Below are positions 54,211 to 61,976 of a stretch of 64,000 nt of DNA, one piece after another. The position numbers and the translations under genes were made by a program. Below the pieces are notes generated by a model. That model did no database searches and was not told where the DNA came from. It saw only the letters and a list, made by a program, of their open reading frames with translations. This DNA comes from Klebsiella pneumoniae. Its GTDB lineage: Bacteria; Pseudomonadota; Gammaproteobacteria; Eutrophobiales; Eutrophobiaceae. The stretch is from assembly GCA_945878555.1 (NCBI GenBank), contig CAMDWI010000011.1:58441-122440 (forward strand). The letters run 5' to 3'. Within the stretch, counting starts at the first letter, position 1; every line of letters begins with the position of its first letter.

Positions 54211-55413
54211 CTAGGCGCAGAGGCGCTGGACTATCCCCTTGAATTCATCATCCGTCACCAGACGACCCTGGCTGGTACCGATGTCTTTCACTTCATTCAG
54301 TACTGCACCCTTCTTGTCATCCGGGATGTTCAGGCCGAGTTCCTTGCCTTTCATATCAATACTGACCAGACCACTCTTCTTGCCGAGCACGATCTTGCGG
54401 TCCGCGCCGACGATCTCTGCTGAATAGGGTTCAATCGCTTCCGGGATATGGAACTGGCTGACGACACCACCGCTCTCGCGGGTGAACAGAAAATCACCGA
54501 CGACCGGCTTCCAGCCATCTACCTGGTATTTACCGGCTTTCTGCACATACTTGGAGATATCGCGTGCCTTGGTCAGATCCAGTTCGACGGGCATCTTGTA
54601 TAACGCCGACAAGGCGAGAGCTGCCTCGCATATATCGAGATTACCGGCGCGCTCGCCCATACCGTTGATGGTGCCCTGGATCCAGCTTGCACCACCACGC
54701 ACCGCCGCGATAGCCGCAGCGGTTGCCAGACCAAAATCGTTATGACCGTGCCAATGCACAGGGATATTCGGGCCTACCCAGCCCTTGACCTCGCGGATCA
54801 GTCGCTCGACGACTTCCGGTGCACATACGCCGATGGTGTCAACAACAGAGACTTCTTCCGCACCCGCCTCAATCGTCTTTGCATATACATCCTTCAGATA
54901 ACCGAGATCGCTGCGGGTGGAATCAACCGCAAAAAAGTTGACCTTCTTGATACCGGCATCCTTCGCATGCTTGATTGCATCTACTGCTCGCTGCATGACC
55001 TTGTCACGCGTAAAACCAAACGCCTTCATCTTTCTGTCACTGGTGGTGATCTCGATCAACAGATATTCGGTACCGAGTTCAATATGCGCATCCACATCAG
55101 CGATCATCGCACGGGCAAATCCCCATATCTCGGAGGACAAACCTGCATCGAGGATACGGCGAACCGCGCGGGTATCGTCATCTGATACACGCGGAAAGCC
55201 GGATTCGATCCTGCCCACACCCAGTTCTGCCAGTTTGCAGGCTATCTGAAACTTGTCTTCGGTCGAAAAAGACACGCCCACCGACTGCTCACCATCGCGT
55301 AACGTGGTGTCATAAAAACGGACCGGTTTTGAACGGTCAAATCCCGCCTGCACCTCTGGTGCGTCATTCAGTTCAGTGGTCCAGAGGTTTTCCTTGTTAA
55401 ATTTGATAGTCAT
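54211..55413 (-). CDS. Homocitrate/2-isopropylmalate synthase-family enzyme
   Basis: 400 residues. A TIM-barrel DRE-family start with VRFYDTTLRDGEQSVGVSF, the metal-binding HWHGHNDFGLATAAA, and INGMGERAGNLD, typical of this acyl-CoA condensing superfamily. The C-terminus has VLGKKSGLVSIDM, where NifV-type enzymes have GKHSG. It lacks the ~130-residue allosteric domain of full LeuA, so no leucine feedback is expected. The exact keto acid is uncertain (homocitrate, isopropylmalate and citramalate are all possible), and no pathway genes flank it. Confidence 0.82.
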   Translation of the reverse strand: MTIKFNKENLWTTELNDAPEVQAGFDRSKPVRFYDTTLRDGEQSVGVSFSTEDKFQIACKLAELGVGRIESGFPRVSDDDTRAVRRILDAGLSSEIWGFARAMIADVDAHIELGTEYLLIEITTSDRKMKAFGFTRDKVMQRAVDAIKHAKDAGIKKVNFFAVDSTRSDLGYLKDVYAKTIEAGAEEVSVVDTIGVCAPEVVERLIREVKGWVGPNIPVHWHGHNDFGLATAAAIAAVRGGASWIQGTINGMGERAGNLDICEAALALSALYKMPVELDLTKARDISKYVQKAGKYQVDGWKPVVGDFLFTRESGGVVSQFHIPEAIEPYSAEIVGADRKIVLGKKSGLVSIDMKGKELGLNIPDDKKGAVLNEVKDIGTSQGRLVTDDEFKGIVQRLCA

Positions 55414-55671
55414 AGCAAATGCTCTCGTTAAATTAATTTATGTAACTGGTCAGATTAGGCAGGATCAGGTATCAGCTGAATATTACTCAATCGGATCACG
55501 GACTTGGTCTTTCAATATAGTCGAACTGTATGGGCGGGACAAGTTGCCATATTTATGAGCAGGGGTCATATCTGAATCCGGTATGGTGCCGGACCTCCCT
55601 CAGATTTGATAATTCTGGCTAGACCTCCAAAGGGTCTTGAGAGGGTAAATAAACACACCATAATTTTGTAC
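55414..55671. other. Intergenic region upstream of the acyltransferase and RHH genes
   Basis: Part of a 319-bp gap. Divergent promoters are expected. I see no gene and no strong terminator before the RHH promoter described next. Confidence 0.4.
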
Positions 55672-55707
55672 TTCATATTACGTTATATTTGCGTTACAAT
55701 GTAACGC
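55672..55707 (+). promoter_or_regulatory. Promoter with palindromic operator for the RHH module
   Basis: A -35 TTCATA (55672-55677), 17-bp spacer and -10 TACAAT (55695-55700). The -10 lies inside a perfect 17-base palindrome GCGTTACAATGTAACGC (55691-55707). The start codon of the RHH gene is 26 bp further. A repressor bound here would block RNA polymerase, the usual autoregulation of small RHH operons. Confidence 0.75.
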
Positions 55708-55732
55708 ACTATGCAATACTATTCAGCCTGAA

Positions 55733-55930
55733 ATGGCCGCCAGAAAGACCTCAACTCTGAATTTGCGGATTGATGCCTCGATTAAGGAGGCGATCAAACT
55801 TGCCGCTGACAAGGATCATCGAAGTATAACGAACTTTATAGAATTGCTGGTACGTAACCACTGTGAAGATGTGGGCATAACCATACCAGAGCAACATACC
55901 CTTTTCGAGGAATCACGAGATGGACATTAA
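55733..55930 (+). CDS. Ribbon-helix-helix DNA-binding protein
   Basis: 65 residues. An N-terminal beta strand (STLNLRIDAS) and two helices (IKEAIKLAADKDHRS, ITNFIELLVRNHCED) make an Arc/CopG-type ribbon-helix-helix dimer that contacts DNA through the strand. A short acidic tail follows (TLFEESRDGH), the type of tail by which antitoxins hold a partner protein. It overlaps the next gene by 11 bases. It most likely binds the palindrome in its own promoter. Confidence 0.8.
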   Translation: MAARKTSTLNLRIDASIKEAIKLAADKDHRSITNFIELLVRNHCEDVGITIPEQHTLFEESRDGH

Positions 55931-56177
55931 AATCTTCAGGGCACTGATAGAGGCCGGTGCGATCAAACGGGTCCATATCATTGCTGAAGGTGATTTCTTC
56001 CGTATTGAGGCTGTGACCCAGACCGGTACCAATCAGGTAAATACACTGAATGGAAAACTGAAAACCTGGAGCAGTCTGGACGCCACTGCCAGATGGCTGC
56101 ATGGACTCGGTATCGGTAACTGCCAGGTCGATATCAGCCGCTGGCAACCGGAACAACGAGGACTCCCGCTGGGATAA
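55920..56177 (+). CDS. Small partner protein of the RHH regulator (ParC-like)
   Basis: 85 residues. MDIKIFRALIEAGAIKRVHI, then FFRIEAVTQTGTNQV and LKTWSSLDATARWLHGLGIG. The alternating strand/helix pattern is reminiscent of small plasmid partition-associated or ParC-like proteins that sit beside RHH genes; this resemblance is from memory and uncertain. It starts 11 bases inside the RHH gene, so translation is coupled. It could be the toxin, partition partner or co-regulator. Function unproven. Confidence 0.55.
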   Translation: MDIKIFRALIEAGAIKRVHIIAEGDFFRIEAVTQTGTNQVNTLNGKLKTWSSLDATARWLHGLGIGNCQVDISRWQPEQRGLPLG

Positions 56178-56220
56178 CGTAAAGCGGGCTGCAGCTTCAT
56201 CAGCATGCAAGCCCGTTACG
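56178..56220. terminator. Hairpin between RHH module and ankyrin gene
   Basis: Stem CGTAA-ag-CGGGCT / AGCCCG-TTACG with a two-base bulge and a 19-base loop, in the gap between convergent genes. It likely terminates transcripts from both sides, though no long T-run is present. Confidence 0.6.
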
Positions 56221-56240
56221 TAGATATGTGTCGGAATATG

Positions 56241-57908
56241 TTATTGCCCGGACATGTCCCGATATTTGCCGGTAAACGGTTTTGCACCGAGCTCCAGTAA
56301 TAACTCGACCATCTCCTTGTCTTCGTTCATACCGGCATTATTGGTAGCACGGCGATAACGATGGTCATAATCGCCATCGCCTATATTACGGTAATAACGA
56401 CCTTCAGGATCACCCATCGCGAGCATCAGCGGAGTCATGCCGTATCTGTCTTTGGCATTGATGTCGGCACCATTTTCAACCAGAAAACGTGTCAAATCCA
56501 GCCAACCTACGGTTACGGCAAAGTGCAGTGCCGTCCTGCCATCGGCGACACCTTTCGCGGGGCCGTCAGGGGCAGGTTCTGTCAGGTGACCCTCGACACT
56601 ACCACCCAACGTAAGTGCGAGTTTTGCCGCCTCAATTGCTTCATTCTCACTTCGTGCACCACGCTCGGCACCGGCGCCAGACGCAAGCATAAATAATGTT
56701 GCGCCACCCGCTGTGGTTGCCTTTACATCGGAAACCTCCTCAAGTATTTCCATCGCCTCCAAATTGCCGGCAGCAGCAGCTATTAATAACGGCGTTGCTC
56801 CTACAGGATCAATCTGCGGGGGTTCATCATCAGAGATGGCCATAAACGGATTATCGAGGTACGGATAGGAATATTTGATGCGTACATTCGGATCTGCACC
56901 GTGGTCCAGCAGTGCATTTACCAGTTTCACCATGTCAGGGCGTTTCCAGGCGGGACGATCAACTGCCGAAGGTCTGAATCCATTCAGGAACAACACGCCG
57001 TTATGAAGTGCAAAATGCAACGGGGCAACACCCCAGGCATCGGTAATATTCGGGTCAGCACCCTTGTCGAGCAAAAAGCTTGCAAGTGCTTCATGTCCAC
57101 TGGCAATCGCAATTATTAACGGGCTGCCATGTTCAGGGTGAGGTGTATTGATATCCGCACCGGCATCCAGCAAGATACGAGCAGAATTAACGTCACCCTG
57201 TTGTGCCGCAAAATGAAGCGCAGTGAACCCGCCCGCTACCTTGGCAAAACGTACGGAAGCTGGATAATTACCTCCCCACACACTCCTGCCGGATGGTAGT
57301 TTGATGACATACGGTTCCGGTTCCGGGACCAGTTTCGAACGCGCATGCACATCGGCACCCTTGTCAACCAGGACCTTGACTATATCACTGTGCCGTTCTG
57401 CCACCGCCCACATCAAGGCGGTCTGTTCGTCCTTGTTTTCCCTGGCATTCACATCCGCACCACGTTCCAGCAACAGAATTACAGCGTCAGTTGCACCGAC
57501 ATTTGCACATACCATCAAGGGTGTAACACCGGTGGTTTTTGCCAGGTCAGGATTCGCATCCGCTTCAAGCAGGCTTTTTACAATCGTAGAATTACCATTC
57601 TCACAGGCCAGTGACAACGGACTGACTCCAAGATCATCCGCAATATTGACATCAGCGTCATGACGTAACAACAGATCCACTGCCTGCTGATCATTGTTAT
57701 AAACAGCCCAGGCCAGAGCAGTCGTCCCATCCCCACGCACACTGTTTACATCATGCCTGGCTTTACCTTTCAATAGCGACTGCAGGGCAACAATATCACC
57801 GTCCCTTGCCGCATCCAGCAAGGGCTGTTGATCAGCCCAGGTGGAATTTGCAGTCAGCAACAGGATTGCCAATGAACACATCTGTACACTTTTTCTCAGC
57901 TGAAACAT
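56241..57908 (-). CDS. Periplasmic ankyrin-repeat protein
   Basis: 555 residues. Signal peptide (MCSLAILLLTANSTWA) followed by many ankyrin repeats, such as DGTTALAWAVYNNDQQAVDL, DLGVSPLSLACENGNSTIVK, DEQTALMWAVAERHSDIVKV, GFTALHFAAQQGDVNSARIL and YGMTPLMLAMGDPEG. Ankyrins mediate protein contacts. It lies beside the DUF1552/DUF1592 pair on the same strand, a grouping common in marine gammaproteobacteria, so it probably scaffolds or partners those proteins in the periplasm. Confidence 0.88.
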   Translation of the reverse strand: MFQLRKSVQMCSLAILLLTANSTWADQQPLLDAARDGDIVALQSLLKGKARHDVNSVRGDGTTALAWAVYNNDQQAVDLLLRHDADVNIADDLGVSPLSLACENGNSTIVKSLLEADANPDLAKTTGVTPLMVCANVGATDAVILLLERGADVNARENKDEQTALMWAVAERHSDIVKVLVDKGADVHARSKLVPEPEPYVIKLPSGRSVWGGNYPASVRFAKVAGGFTALHFAAQQGDVNSARILLDAGADINTPHPEHGSPLIIAIASGHEALASFLLDKGADPNITDAWGVAPLHFALHNGVLFLNGFRPSAVDRPAWKRPDMVKLVNALLDHGADPNVRIKYSYPYLDNPFMAISDDEPPQIDPVGATPLLIAAAAGNLEAMEILEEVSDVKATTAGGATLFMLASGAGAERGARSENEAIEAAKLALTLGGSVEGHLTEPAPDGPAKGVADGRTALHFAVTVGWLDLTRFLVENGADINAKDRYGMTPLMLAMGDPEGRYYRNIGDGDYDHRYRRATNNAGMNEDKEMVELLLELGAKPFTGKYRDMSGQ

Positions 57909-57958
57909 TTCGCCATCGTTCCTCAGTATTATACTGTCAGTGTTGCTTGAGTCGGGTA

Positions 57959-59320
57959 TCAGGCCAGACCTTTCAACATACCGGTAGAATCACTGGTCTC
58001 ATTCGACAGATACTCCTCGGAAGGAGCACCAAACATGTCCAGAACAGCCACATGCAGGTTTGACAATGGCTCAGACTTGAAACGTATGTGACGTCCTCCC
58101 CTGATTCGGCCTTGTCCATTACCAAACAATGCCATCGGGATATCATTGTGGACATGATTATTCGCATCACTTAAAGCACCACCGGCCACAATGATAGTGT
58201 TGTCAAGCAGGGACGAACCATCTGACTCTTTTGCCGCGCGCATCTTCTCAAGGAAATAGGCCAGCATTTCACTTTGATACCGATCCACTTTCTTCAACGA
58301 GTCAATTGCGGTAGAGACACCCTTATGATGCGAGAGGGAGTGATGACCATCCTGCGCGCCCAGTTCGGTATAGTTACGGTTTGTGCCTTCATGGCCGAGC
58401 ATGAAGGTAATAACCCTGGTCATGTTGGTCTGGTATGCCAGCAGCATTAAATCAAACATCAGTTTACTGTGATCCATCACATTGTCCGGGATTCCTGCCG
58501 GGCGCCTTATATCCATCTGTGCAAGGCCATCCTTGTTACTGTCAGTTCTTGATTCTGAAGCCTGTATGCCACGCTCAACATCACGTACTGCATCAAAATA
58601 TTCTTCCAGCTTGTAACGATCACTCTCGCTGACTGCACTCATCATGTCCCTGATCCGGATACTGACGGAATCAAGTACACTGCTCTGCCTCTGTATCCGC
58701 CGACGCATCGCCTCGGGGTCCAGTGAGTCAGTGTCACCAAACAGCCGTTCAAAAACCTTGCGTGGATTGTTCTCAGCGGGCAAGGCGGCTGTGGCGGTAC
58801 GCCAGCTCATCGTGGCCGTGTAAAAGCCGTTGTAGTCAGCCGCTTGCTGGCCCGCCCACTCTGCCGGGTCGAGTCCCAGTTCCATGGAAGTTAGCGGGGT
58901 GTCCTTGCCGATATGGTTTGCGATTACCTGATCGACTGAAATACCAACACGGTCTGCATACGGATGGACGCCCGTCAGGTAAGAGGCACAAGGACGCTCA
59001 TGGGGTCCGCCACGTTCACCGGGGAGTAAATCAGCTGCCTTTACATCCAGACCACTCAACACCAGCATCTGGTCCCTGAACGCTGCCAATGGTTCCAGCG
59101 TCGGTGTTATTTCAAAGTTTTCACCTTCAACCTTCGGTATCCAGTTCTCCATGATCCTGCCTGTGGGCAGGTAGACATAGCCTATCCTTAGTGGAGGTGT
59201 TCCAACACTACCGGATGCCGCAAAGGCGGGGACCATGGCATCCAGAAATGGCAAGGCCAACGCCGTACCTGCTCCGCGTAAAAAGGTACGCCGGGGTAAT
59301 GCTTTCTTAAAGATTATCAT
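57959..59320 (-). CDS. DUF1552 protein, Tat-exported
   Basis: 453 residues from the ATG at 59320, with AGGAGG ten bases upstream; a TTG at 59329 is in frame. Tat-like N-terminus (LPRRTFLRGAGTALALPFLD). Family segments: RIGYVYLPTGRIMENWIPK, VLSGLDVKAADLLPGERGGP, and FMLGHEGTNRNYTELGAQDG. DUF1552 proteins are related to the alkaline-phosphatase/DUF1501 group and are found beside DUF1592 cytochromes; no enzymatic activity is established. It overlaps the upstream gene by 14 bases. Confidence 0.87.
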   Translation of the reverse strand: MIIFKKALPRRTFLRGAGTALALPFLDAMVPAFAASGSVGTPPLRIGYVYLPTGRIMENWIPKVEGENFEITPTLEPLAAFRDQMLVLSGLDVKAADLLPGERGGPHERPCASYLTGVHPYADRVGISVDQVIANHIGKDTPLTSMELGLDPAEWAGQQAADYNGFYTATMSWRTATAALPAENNPRKVFERLFGDTDSLDPEAMRRRIQRQSSVLDSVSIRIRDMMSAVSESDRYKLEEYFDAVRDVERGIQASESRTDSNKDGLAQMDIRRPAGIPDNVMDHSKLMFDLMLLAYQTNMTRVITFMLGHEGTNRNYTELGAQDGHHSLSHHKGVSTAIDSLKKVDRYQSEMLAYFLEKMRAAKESDGSSLLDNTIIVAGGALSDANNHVHNDIPMALFGNGQGRIRGGRHIRFKSEPLSNLHVAVLDMFGAPSEEYLSNETSDSTGMLKGLA

Positions 59321-61820
59321 GGCTTGCAACCCTCCTGTATTGAAATGGTTTACTCTTGATGACTCCCTGGATCAGATCTGACCAGGTATGGTTTTCTGAT
59401 TCTGTCTCTTCCACGATCCTGCGTACCGCGGGTGCATCATAATAGTCAAGCGGCCTGCCCAGCGCGTAGGTCAGCACCTTCTGGGTTGCGGTATGAACAA
59501 CCCTTTGAGAATGCTTCATGAAAGCCTTGCGGAATTCCTGCGGGCTGTTGAACTGACTGCCATCAAACAGAACGCCGGAAGAGTCCACTTCAGCATTTGC
59601 ATCCAGATATCTGCTCCGGTAAGAGCCGATCGCATCAAAGTTTTCCAGTGCAAATCCGATTGGGTCCATGAGCTTGTGACAGGAAGAACAGACCGGGTTG
59701 GCGCGATGGGCTTCCATCGCCTGTTTCAATGTCAGTGCCTTGCCTCCTGCACCCTTGACCTGTAATGCGGGCACATCCTCCGGAGGCGGTGGTGGCGGCA
59801 TATTCAGCAGGTTCTCCAGTATCCATTTCCCGCGTAATACCGGTGACGTACGATTATTAAATGCAGTCGCAAGTAACAAACCTCCCTTGCCCATCAGACC
59901 CTGCCTTTCCTCATATTCCGCCAGAGATACCCGGCGGAACTTGCTGCCATAAACATCCTTGATACCGTATTGCTGTGCCAGTCTTTCATTGACAAAGGTA
60001 TAATCCGACGTAAGCAACTCCAGCACACTGTGATCTTCACGTATCATACTTTCAAACCACAGTGCTATTTCCTGCTTATAGGCCTCACGTAATTCACCAT
60101 CGAATGCGGGGAATAAATCCAGTAATGGTTTTGAAAGTTCCAGTTTGGTAAGCGATAACCATTGTCTGGCGAAATTCTGTATAAATGTCTCGAATCGCGG
60201 GTCTGCCATCATACGTTCAACCTGCTTTTCCAGCGTCTTCGGTTCATGCAGTTTTCCCTTTTCTGCCACCTTGAGCAATTCTTCATCCGGCACACTGCTC
60301 CAGAGGAAAAATGACAAGCGGGAAGCAAGTTCGATATCGCTGATCGGATATACGTCGCCCGGTTTGGCATCCGCCGGGTCCTTCTCTATACGAAACAGGA
60401 ACTCCGGGCCGGCCAGGATGCTTTGTAAGGCCAGGTCTATACCGCTGGTAAAATCCCCGTCCTGACTACCGGTACGGAACAGGCCCATTAGCTGTTCCTT
60501 CTCCTTGTCAGTGACTGTACGGCGATATGCCTGACGGGCCAGATTGTTCAGGATTTTTTCTGCACAACGCGCGTCATTCTGCGATGCGGGTTTGCATATG
60601 AATATTTTCTGTCTGCTTTTTGTCTCGCCCGGTCCTTTTGCATTATAGGGTCCGGTAATTGTCACGTTTGCTACTGCTGGTTTACCACCCTTGTATGACA
60701 GCATGTTCTGCAGTGATAACTGGGGTGCCAGAATTCCGGTTGGTTTCGTCTCCTGCTCAAGAAATGCCACGCTGACCTTGTGCGCACCTGCACTGGCCGG
60801 GATACGAAACTCCAGTTTTTCATCTGCTGTAAATTCATAACCAATCTGCTCCGGATCTCCTGCGTAGTGAACAACCTGGTTTTCGGTGAAAATCGGGCCG
60901 GAACGGCCATGGACTTCACCCCCGATTTTCATTGCCCCTACACGTTCATGATCCAGACGAACCTCGAGCGTATGCTCATCCCTCAAACCGCGAATATATC
61001 CCTCAAGATTTCTGAGCAGGGTAATTCTGACGGTATATTCACCATCCATGGGAAAATTATGACTTATGACGGTACCGCCGCGGCTACCAAACGGCATGTC
61101 ATCATTCATACGATCCGTTTGTCTGAGAGTATCTGCAAGATTATAAGTCTGGCCTACCGGTTGCATGTTAACCGGCCCAAGAGCAAGGCGGCTTACCTGA
61201 CCTGCGGCATACATATAACGTTCCATCAGTAATGGGGAAAAAGCGAGTACCTCGGCTATATTGTCAAATCCATGGCTGATATTATCCGCAGGTAACAGGT
61301 CTGTTGTATCTACCTCAAGACCAAGAATATCGCGTATGGCATTCCGGTATTCTGTGCGATTAAGTCGATGAACCAGAGATCGGCCCGGATTCGGGTTTGC
61401 TTCGCCCGTACGATTCAGTTCTGACTGTAAATATTCCAGAAAGCCTTCATATTCACTTTCCTGGGGTCGGAGTGGTATACCTACTGGCGGCATAGCACGC
61501 AAGGTCAGCTTGGTTATAACGCTTTCCCATATTCGCGGATTTTCACTAACATCAGCCACATTGGCCTTGTCCAGCATCAGCCCGGCTGTTTTTAATGTCT
61601 CATTGTGGCAACTGACACAATACTGGTTTAACAGGTTGCGATACGGGTCTGCATTACTGGCTGTCTCGGACTGCGCCAGTACCAGTCCCGGGAAGTACAC
61701 AAACATACTCAACAGGAACACCCGGCCAGTCCACCCGGTTGAGCAGCTTCGACGAGATGAATTGTTAGCGACCATATAATTGTGGCAACAGGCCAACAGT
61801 TTAATCATACACTTATACAT
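59307..61820 (-). CDS. DUF1592/DUF1588/DUF1585 cytochrome-domain protein
   Basis: 837 residues from the ATG at 61820, which has GAGGGGG nine bases upstream; an ATG at 61775 is a second option. Signal region (RVFLLSMFVYFPGLVLA) then CxxCH in NQYCVSCHNETLKTAGLMLD. The DUF1587 part is RLNRTEYRNAIRDILGLEVD, DUF1592 has DIELASRLSFFLWSSVPDEE, and DUF1588 contains a second haem-type site CSSCHKLMDPIGFALENFD. DUF1585 ends TQKVLTYALGRPLDYYD. These planctomycete-type proteins are periplasmic, of unknown reaction, probably redox. Confidence 0.88.
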   Translation of the reverse strand: MYKCMIKLLACCHNYMVANNSSRRSCSTGWTGRVFLLSMFVYFPGLVLAQSETASNADPYRNLLNQYCVSCHNETLKTAGLMLDKANVADVSENPRIWESVITKLTLRAMPPVGIPLRPQESEYEGFLEYLQSELNRTGEANPNPGRSLVHRLNRTEYRNAIRDILGLEVDTTDLLPADNISHGFDNIAEVLAFSPLLMERYMYAAGQVSRLALGPVNMQPVGQTYNLADTLRQTDRMNDDMPFGSRGGTVISHNFPMDGEYTVRITLLRNLEGYIRGLRDEHTLEVRLDHERVGAMKIGGEVHGRSGPIFTENQVVHYAGDPEQIGYEFTADEKLEFRIPASAGAHKVSVAFLEQETKPTGILAPQLSLQNMLSYKGGKPAVANVTITGPYNAKGPGETKSRQKIFICKPASQNDARCAEKILNNLARQAYRRTVTDKEKEQLMGLFRTGSQDGDFTSGIDLALQSILAGPEFLFRIEKDPADAKPGDVYPISDIELASRLSFFLWSSVPDEELLKVAEKGKLHEPKTLEKQVERMMADPRFETFIQNFARQWLSLTKLELSKPLLDLFPAFDGELREAYKQEIALWFESMIREDHSVLELLTSDYTFVNERLAQQYGIKDVYGSKFRRVSLAEYEERQGLMGKGGLLLATAFNNRTSPVLRGKWILENLLNMPPPPPPEDVPALQVKGAGGKALTLKQAMEAHRANPVCSSCHKLMDPIGFALENFDAIGSYRSRYLDANAEVDSSGVLFDGSQFNSPQEFRKAFMKHSQRVVHTATQKVLTYALGRPLDYYDAPAVRRIVEETESENHTWSDLIQGVIKSKPFQYRRVASHDNL

Positions 61821-61926
61821 CCAGCCAGACCCCCTCACTCTATCCCCTTGCACAAAAAACCGGGACCGCTTTTACCGGTATTTCCCCTATAGAAAGTATA
61901 GGCTACAGAATTCATACCTGCACGAT

Positions 61927-61958
61927 GGGTAGCGCGTGCCTCCTGACACGCGCTACCC
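61927..61958. terminator. Strong hairpin before the DUF1592 operon
   Basis: Perfect 12-bp stem GGGTAGCGCGTG / CACGCGCTACCC with an eight-base loop. It lies between the TonB receptor stop and the DUF1592 start, both on the minus strand. It probably insulates the two; no T-run follows in the minus direction. Confidence 0.6.
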
Positions 61959-61976
61959 TTAATACAGTCATATCAA

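Noticed and set aside
54211..55413. Assignment as nifV
   Set aside because: No nitrogenase genes are in the window and the NifV GKHSG motif is altered.
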